Source: Lactarius indigo (Eukaryota > Basidiomycota > Agaricomycetes > Russulales > Russulaceae). Taken from it: 64,000 bases of DNA. The notes under the pieces are model-generated. The model worked only from the letters and a program-made list of their open reading frames with translations. It searched no databases and had not been told where the DNA came from. The position numbers were made by a program, and so were the translations under genes. Of the stretch, positions 58,447 through 64,000 are shown in pieces (the stretch's first letter is position 1; every line of letters starts with the position of its first letter). The stretch is from contig JAFKAC010000001.1 of NCBI GenBank assembly GCA_025766275.1, positions 3,162,001 to 3,226,000 on the forward strand, in the 5' to 3' direction.

Positions 58447-59394
58447 TCGCGATATTTTGGTCACTCTTACACCTCACCTCTCTTTCGGCGCACGTTCTTG
58501 TCACGTATTTTTGTTTCGTATGGGGGCAGCCTAACTAGGGGATACCATCGTATGCACTCTGTATGTAAGTCATATCGCGATTGAACATAGTGTGCTTCTT
58601 GGTTTCTTAGGTACAACTGTTCCCATGAGCAAAATCCTTGTCTTCCGTGACAAGGTGGTCATTTTCCCGTGTGGTTCCCTCCGTATTGGTATGCATAGGC
58701 GCCTATACAGTCTCCATTCGAGAATCGAGTTTTTGGGTGGTGCCGCTTTCACATTCCTCGGGCAATCTTTTGCCTTTACAGGACCCTGTCCCAGGTGGCT
58801 GGTCGAACTGGAGGCTGAAATCGGCAACCGCTGATCACTGTCTGGACTAAGGGTTTCTGACCACCGACAACAGGGCCCTGCGATGCAACAGTAGGAACAC
58901 AAAGCTCTTGCCATCCTTTTGGATCTGTGGACGGTGCTTGCCGCTCATCTGGCGACCTCATGCCAGACGCGATCATAACGACGACCGAACCGGTCCTTGA
59001 CTGCGTGGAAAAAAAACTCATTTGTGAACTTGAAACGTAACCATACTAGCGGTAGGAAAACCCGACCAGACGTTCTTGGGCACACGGTCATATCCGCCCT
59101 GTCGAGAGCGCAACGTACGTAGCGTTGACTCAAGGTCTCGAACTAGCGTTTGCGAGAAGCCCAGGGAGAGGCTGCATCTGGCGACGGTGTGCGGAAACCC
59201 AGCTTCCCGTGCTCATCGCGGCAAGTGATCGTGATGATGGCGGGCATCCGATTTCCAACAGATTTTGTGTATGGTTTTGTGCACGGTTTTCCTATTCTAT
59301 CACATTCAAGATCCGTGCTCCCCAACAAGTATAAGGCTGAAGCCCAGGTGCACCGCTCTGGCCTACTTGCTCGTTCATCTCCCATCGCCCACCC
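58447..59394. other. 0.95 kb with unresolved minus-strand coding signal
   Basis: Starts with the RFC1 3' region and ends with the FKBP promoter. On the minus strand, pieces with protein-like composition occur: MPAIITITCRDEHGKLGFRT at about 59240, FFFHAVKDRFGRRYDRVWHE at about 58980, MRSPDERQAPSTDPKGWQEL at about 58930, and TLSRKTRILLMGTVVPKKP at about 58640. I could not join them into a supported gene or name a family. Confidence 0.3.
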
Positions 59395-60074
59395 ATGGTG
59401 AGTGGATATCCTGTGGTGTCGTCGCTAAACCCCTTTGAACTCCTCCCCCTCAGGGCGTCGAAGTTGTACTGCTCCATGCTGGTAACGGAGAGCGTCCTCA
59501 AGTTGGCGGTGTGGCGTGCACCTAGTTCCACCCGTGATTCCTTTGCTTGACATTGCTACCTTTAGACACGGTAACGACCAACTATGTGGGGACCATCGCC
59601 AGCGACGGTTCAACTTTCGGCTCCAGCCTCGTTCGGTCAGTGTCAAGGGTTCTGTCCTCTGCCCCCTCTATGAGTCCCACCTAACGTTTGTTCTTGCGCT
59701 CGAATGCAGGGGCTCCCCATTTATCACGGAGATTGGCGTTGGCAAACTGATTAAGGGCTGGGACGAGGGTAAATCCCGCGAATTTTTTTTCGTGAGCCAC
59801 TTATGTCGCTCTGCTGATGGTCGCCGATATGGTCAGGTGTCCTCCAGCTGACGCGCGGCGCACGAGCGATATTGAAAGTATCGCCAGATTACGTGGGTGT
59901 CGTGCACGCGATCAATGCGTTGAGCGAGCGACACTCACGATACTCTTTCAGGCGTACGGCGCTCGGGGTTTCCCACCTCTGATTCCCCCGAATGCTGCGC
60001 TCGAGTTCGAGGTAGAACTCCTGGAAATTAAACCTTCATCGAAGGCGTCTTCAGAGAACACGGACTCGGATTAA
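59395..60074 (+). CDS. FKBP12-type peptidyl-prolyl isomerase
   Basis: Cis-trans prolyl isomerase of the FK506-binding family. The first coding exon consists of the ATG alone (59395-59397, followed by GTGAGT); the next is 59454-59508, then three or four more, all in phase. The protein is about 120 residues: [107 protein letters not shown], and a short Ser-rich tail ending ENTDSD. Against human FKBP12 the pocket residues Tyr26, Phe36, Arg42, Phe46, Ile56, Trp59, Tyr82 and Phe99 have matching counterparts. Asp37, which contacts FK506, is Gly here (TFGSS instead of KFDSS). Whether this is the main FKBP12 or a paralogue cannot be told from one window. Confidence 0.9.
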
Positions 60075-60329
60075 TGGTTTCGAATTGACATTGGAGTGCC
60101 GTACGATTATTAGTGTGGGCAATGTACATACCAGCTTCACGAATGTAAATTACAGTAGGCGTGGTCGTCAGGTTGGTAAAAGAGAGCCCAAGAAAACTCG
60201 CCGACGTAGGAGTCTGACCAATGCTCTAAACCGAAGGTGGGAGTAGAAGCACATTTTTGTAAACACAACCGCTAAGGTGAAACGAAGGCAAGATAGAATA
60301 CATATAACTTCGGTGACATAGGGATCAGG
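60075..60329. other. Convergent 3' ends of FKBP and YTA7 genes
   Basis: About 255 bases; two facing 3' untranslated regions. Nothing else seen. Confidence 0.4.
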
Positions 60330-63300
60330 TTACGGGTGGCTGATTGGTGAAACCATCATTTCGTCTTCGCAGTCTGCTCGAACTTCGCCCACAAAATCAT
60401 GTAACACCTTACCAAGCTCAAGAATTAGGTTGTCTCGGTCCCACTCTGATCTATGAGCCCAGATGCGCCCGAGGCACAAGGCACGAAGCTGTTCCAACTG
60501 TTCAATGTTGAGGAGGCTTGTCATATCGCGGAAATCATCCGCCAAGCGTACGAGCGCGTCCTGATTGAAGTAAAAATCTGGAAGTGGCGTAGGTTCACGG
60601 TCGACCTCTATTGGTACGGGTTCAGGTTCAGGAGGTGGCGTAGCAGGAGCTGGTGACTTATTAGCGGTAGGGGTAACTGAAGTAGGTGGTGCGTCGGGAC
60701 TTGAGTCGGGTTGCTGGTCGGCTGGACGTGGTTGAGAGATCGTTGATTGCTCGGGATGAAGTGTTGGTGGCGGTGCAGGGTTTGGAGAGTGGGGAGGCGG
60801 TTGTGAATCGCTCGCCGATGATTCAGGGGGCACCTCGATGGAGGCACTCGGAGGTGAGAAGTTTCGGTGATAAGATGACTGATCTATATGTGACGGTGCG
60901 GGATTGAGAAGTGAAGGGTCAAATCCACCACCGCCCATTGCAGGAGGTATATCCGGCAGTAGACCACCATCGTCGCTGGGGTTTACAGAGTTGGGACCTG
61001 GTTGTGGGAAGGAAAGGAAAACAGTAGACACTTGTTGGCTGTCGCAAGGCTCCACCGAATTCACAGGCACCTCCTCTCGCATGTCCTCTTCGCTATTCAC
61101 CCTCGAACGCTTGGGGTCGCGACCATCTCCGGCTTCATCACCAGATGCCTGAGAGCCGTTGCTCGGCCCAGTCGATCTATGTCGCTTGAGCCTTGCCGCA
61201 CGCTCAAGTTTCGTGACGTCCGTGATGGCGATCTCTGGCTGCTGCCCATTGTGCCGCGCACTGCGCCGGGTACCTGGGGCATAGGTCTCCCCGCTTGCAT
61301 CAGCCTCCTGGGAACTTTTCTCCTTCGCCTTTTCCTTCTCTTTCCTTCGCTCTGCGCGTCGTTGGCGCTCGCGCACGGCCATGCGCTCACATTCGGCTCG
61401 GAACTGTGGGTCGAAATCTTGCAAGGATACCTCGGTCGCTGTGTACATTGCCTGTGCGCGGTGTAGACGCTCCAAGTCCCCAGACTGGCACACTACCGCA
61501 TTATGTACCATCTTCCCGACGTCACCGAGAAAATCTTGAGGGGTCAAATACCGATTCTTGTGCAATTCTACGTGCATTCGTTCTAGGTCCATATCAAATA
61601 ATTGAGGAACTGGTGGTTGCTCTTCGGCGATGGGGGGAGGCGGGGGAGGCGGGGGTAAGGATGGCTCTGCAACACAATTCACAACTTCGGTGTGTTGCTC
61701 AACTATCTCGACCATGCCATTGGGTCCTTGGTGAACGTCAACAGTCGTTGTCGCAACCGCGTCGACGGTTTGTGACTGCGGTTGCTCTTCAGAAGCTGGC
61801 TCAACTGTAGGGAAACGGTACTCCTCCTGGCAAGGTAAACACAATTTCAGTTACCGGCAGTGTAGAAATTAATAAGGACTGACAGTGGCTGGCTTGGTGA
61901 AGCGTTTGAACTTCCGTTTGAGTTCAGTAAGGATTGGCCCTAATCGATATCTCAAGAGCGTGACCAATCGGTGGTCATTCTCTTGCTGCAGCGCGAGCTC
62001 CACCGCTGTCGGGTGTCTGGGTTCCAGCGGCGGTGCAAGCGGGAGCTCTTCGAGCACGCGTCTTTTACGCTTCAAGCCGTCCGGGAATTGGTTTGGCGGG
62101 CGTTGCACGTCCTTGAGCAAGCTTTCAAAGAATGCTTCGCGCTGAGCCGCGCTGGGATGGGTGACTTCGACACGATTCTCTCGTGTAGGGCCGAACCACG
62201 ATCGCACATCCCGTGGAAGAGAAGTAAAGGACCCATCAACGATGGCGAGGAGAAGGATGGGGTCGGTCGGAGCGAGTGTACCTAGCATAGCATGAACGGT
62301 GCTGCGGGCGGTTTCTGATACAGCGCCACACCAGCCCAGGAGTGAAGGAATGTAGATGATAGAAGGTTGGTGACGCTTCGCCTCCACAAAGAGCTGAACT
62401 ATCGCAGCCTCACTTGTCTAACAAGAAAAGAAATAGCTCGTCAGGTACCAAACTCGAGGATGCTTGTAAAGCGGAGACAAACCCTCGTTGAGTCTGACAA
62501 GAGAGTTCCAAGATCTAAATTCTGCACGTGATAACCTTCGAGGTGATGGAGGGCCGCAGTGCCAATATAGTTCTGACCCATACCCACTGACCCATGAAGA
62601 ACTATCCTCGGTCGGTAGATTCGTAGGGTCTCCATCGCTAGTCCTATTGTCAGCCATATAGCAGTGGTCATTCAAAGCAACTTACATTGTAGCATAAGCT
62701 CGCGCTCTAGACCACCGTCTTCGCCCTCCTCCTCCCATTCGGCTTCCTCGACAGCGGTGCGTTTCTTTCCGACGGGTAACGCCTTATCAATCACACCCTT
62801 GACCCTGTCCAGAGACTCAGAAAGTAAGGGGACGAGCTGCGTCGGTAACGGAGAAGCCACAGATGAAGAAGAACGAGCAGAGGAGGGTACAAGTTCTAGT
62901 GGCAATTGTAAGCCGCAATTTAGTATGAGTGTGATCCCAAGGAGAGTGACCCACTCTTCACAGAGATCATGAAGTCTCGTAACCTGACTTCGATCGTCTC
63001 TGGCTTGAGTAATAGACGGTCGTTCGATTTATATATCTGTGGATACCGCCGCTGTACCGCATTTAAGGCTGCCTCTGTACAGAGGGCCTACCATTGGATG
63101 TCAGAAACAGTCAAGGACCTGCGCAAGCACGTATATGTGCCACGGACGTACCCTTAAGTCAGCGCCAGCATAGCCTTTCGTGAGCTTCGCCAGGCCGACA
63201 ACCTGTTCTTCACCTCTCTCGCCTTCCCACCCTGCCCACTCTTTCGTCATAATTCTCAAAATCTTCTCCTGGCATCGAGAGTTGGTAACGGAAAGTAGAA

Positions 63301-64000
63301 CTCTCTGTCGAACCGTCCTGGCCGTCTTAACGCCGGGTCTACGGCGTCTGGCCGATTCGTTGCGCCGATAACGACTACCTGCCCTCGACCGTCCATGCCA
63401 TCCATTAATGCGAGTAATGTAGAAACAATTGAAGCGTGAATCTGGTCCTGTTTGGACGAGCGTACGGGGGCAAGCCCATCAATTTCATCAAAGAATATGA
63501 TGCTGGGTTGACTATTACGCGCTTCTTCAAACAAGAGGCGAAGTTGTCGTTCTGCTTCGCCGACCCATTTCGAGAGAACGTCAGCACCCTTGCGCATGAA
63601 AAACGCTGAATGAAGTTCAGCGGGCACGTCAGGCACATCTACGTGAATGGGGCTTGTGCTTACAGATGCCTTTCCCATTAGAACGACAACTAGCAGCCAG
63701 GGCACGAGCAAGAAGCGTCTTCCCAGTACCCGGAGGTCCATGAAATAGAACCCCTCGGGGAGGAGTGAGGCCAAATCTTTGGAAAACCTCGGGATAAAGC
63801 AGGGGGAGGAGTGTCATTTCCTTCAGTGAATTGATATCTAGTGGGCCGTCAAGAGGCATTTAAAAAGGACAGATGAAGAGACAGACGATCGTCCAGTCCA
63901 CCGACTTCATTGAAAGTTACATTCTGATTTACTCCAAGTGGGTCGGCATCTGCCAAAGCTGGCCAAAGATATGCATAACGTTCGCGTGAATGTGCACAAG
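60330..64000 (-). CDS. YTA7: Yta7/ATAD2-type AAA-bromodomain ATPase (5' end cut by window)
   Basis: Chromatin-bound hexameric ATPase that handles histone H3-H4 and acts as a chromatin boundary. The right edge cuts the N-terminus; reading inward: [20 protein letters not shown], an intron ending near 63842, [40 protein letters not shown] (Walker A), [40 protein letters not shown] (Walker B), [20 protein letters not shown] and [15 protein letters not shown]2 follows, with [20 protein letters not shown] (Walker A without its Lys) and [11 protein letters not shown] (no Walker B acids). The bromodomain region is [37 protein letters not shown], then a Lys/Glu-rich helix. A Pro/Ser-rich linker of about 300 residues leads to the C-terminal helical block [20 protein letters not shown] and stop at 60330. 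It shows the domain order and degenerate second ATPase expected of the family. Confidence 0.93.

Noticed and set aside
1..64000. CRISPR arrays, bacterial-type operons or phage elements
   Set aside because: No regularly spaced repeats or prokaryotic gene organisation; the window is clearly fungal nuclear DNA.

Overview
The window is nuclear DNA of a filamentous basidiomycete, most likely an agaricomycete mushroom. Genes lie on both strands, are cut by many introns of about 45-85 bases with GT/GC...AG ends, and sit very close together. Their products are fungal orthologues: SPX-ankyrin Pho81, fungal THO2, Pex12, Tsc10, and MARVEL and zinc-knuckle families seen in mushrooms. There are no bacterial features (no operons or Shine-Dalgarno sites) and I found no tRNA or rRNA gene.

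Left third (1-22.4 kb): 3'-truncated SSU72 (-), a MARVEL membrane protein (-), a gene-poor stretch at 2.7-5.1 kb, a small single-pass membrane protein (-), a WDR89-like WD40 protein (+), the mitochondrial tRNA-modifying GTPase MSS1/GTPBP3 (-), calcineurin B (+), a disordered protein (-), an NCBP3-like cap-binding protein (-) and, head to head with it, the long THO2 gene (+). SSU72, NCBP3 and THO2 all act on RNA polymerase II transcripts (CTD phosphatase, cap binding, TREX export).

Middle (22.6-43.6 kb): GTP cyclohydrolase I (-), an ABC half-transporter (+), Pho81-like SPX-ankyrin-GDPD protein (-), peroxin 12 (-), a two-exon CCHC zinc-knuckle (Gag-like) gene (+), a UPF0303/YBR137W-like gene with a frameshift (+), mitochondrial ssDNA-binding protein RIM1 (-), the ribosome-rescue GTPase HBS1 (+) and a frameshifted fungal gene relic (+).

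Right third (43.6-64 kb): an accessory stretch with a 21-C run, a decayed minus-strand gene, intact 3-ketosphinganine reductase TSC10 (+), a decayed DNA-level duplicate of the HBS1 tail, and a disordered/coiled-coil protein (+). Then come two secreted epoxide-hydrolase paralogues head to head, RFC1 (+), an FKBP12-type prolyl isomerase (+) and the C-terminal part of a YTA7/ATAD2 AAA-bromodomain protein (-) that runs off the right edge.

Exon joins were worked out by hand from reading frame, splice phase and family similarity. Where a join could not be made cleanly (MARVEL start, THO2 first intron, coiled-coil protein 3' end) this is stated. I saw no defence system, CRISPR array or complete transposon. 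The most unusual features are the cluster of GC-AG introns, the epoxide-hydrolase pair with a GT-to-GC donor change, the HBS1-tail duplicate with deamination-like decay, three broken genes, and the zinc-knuckle gene.
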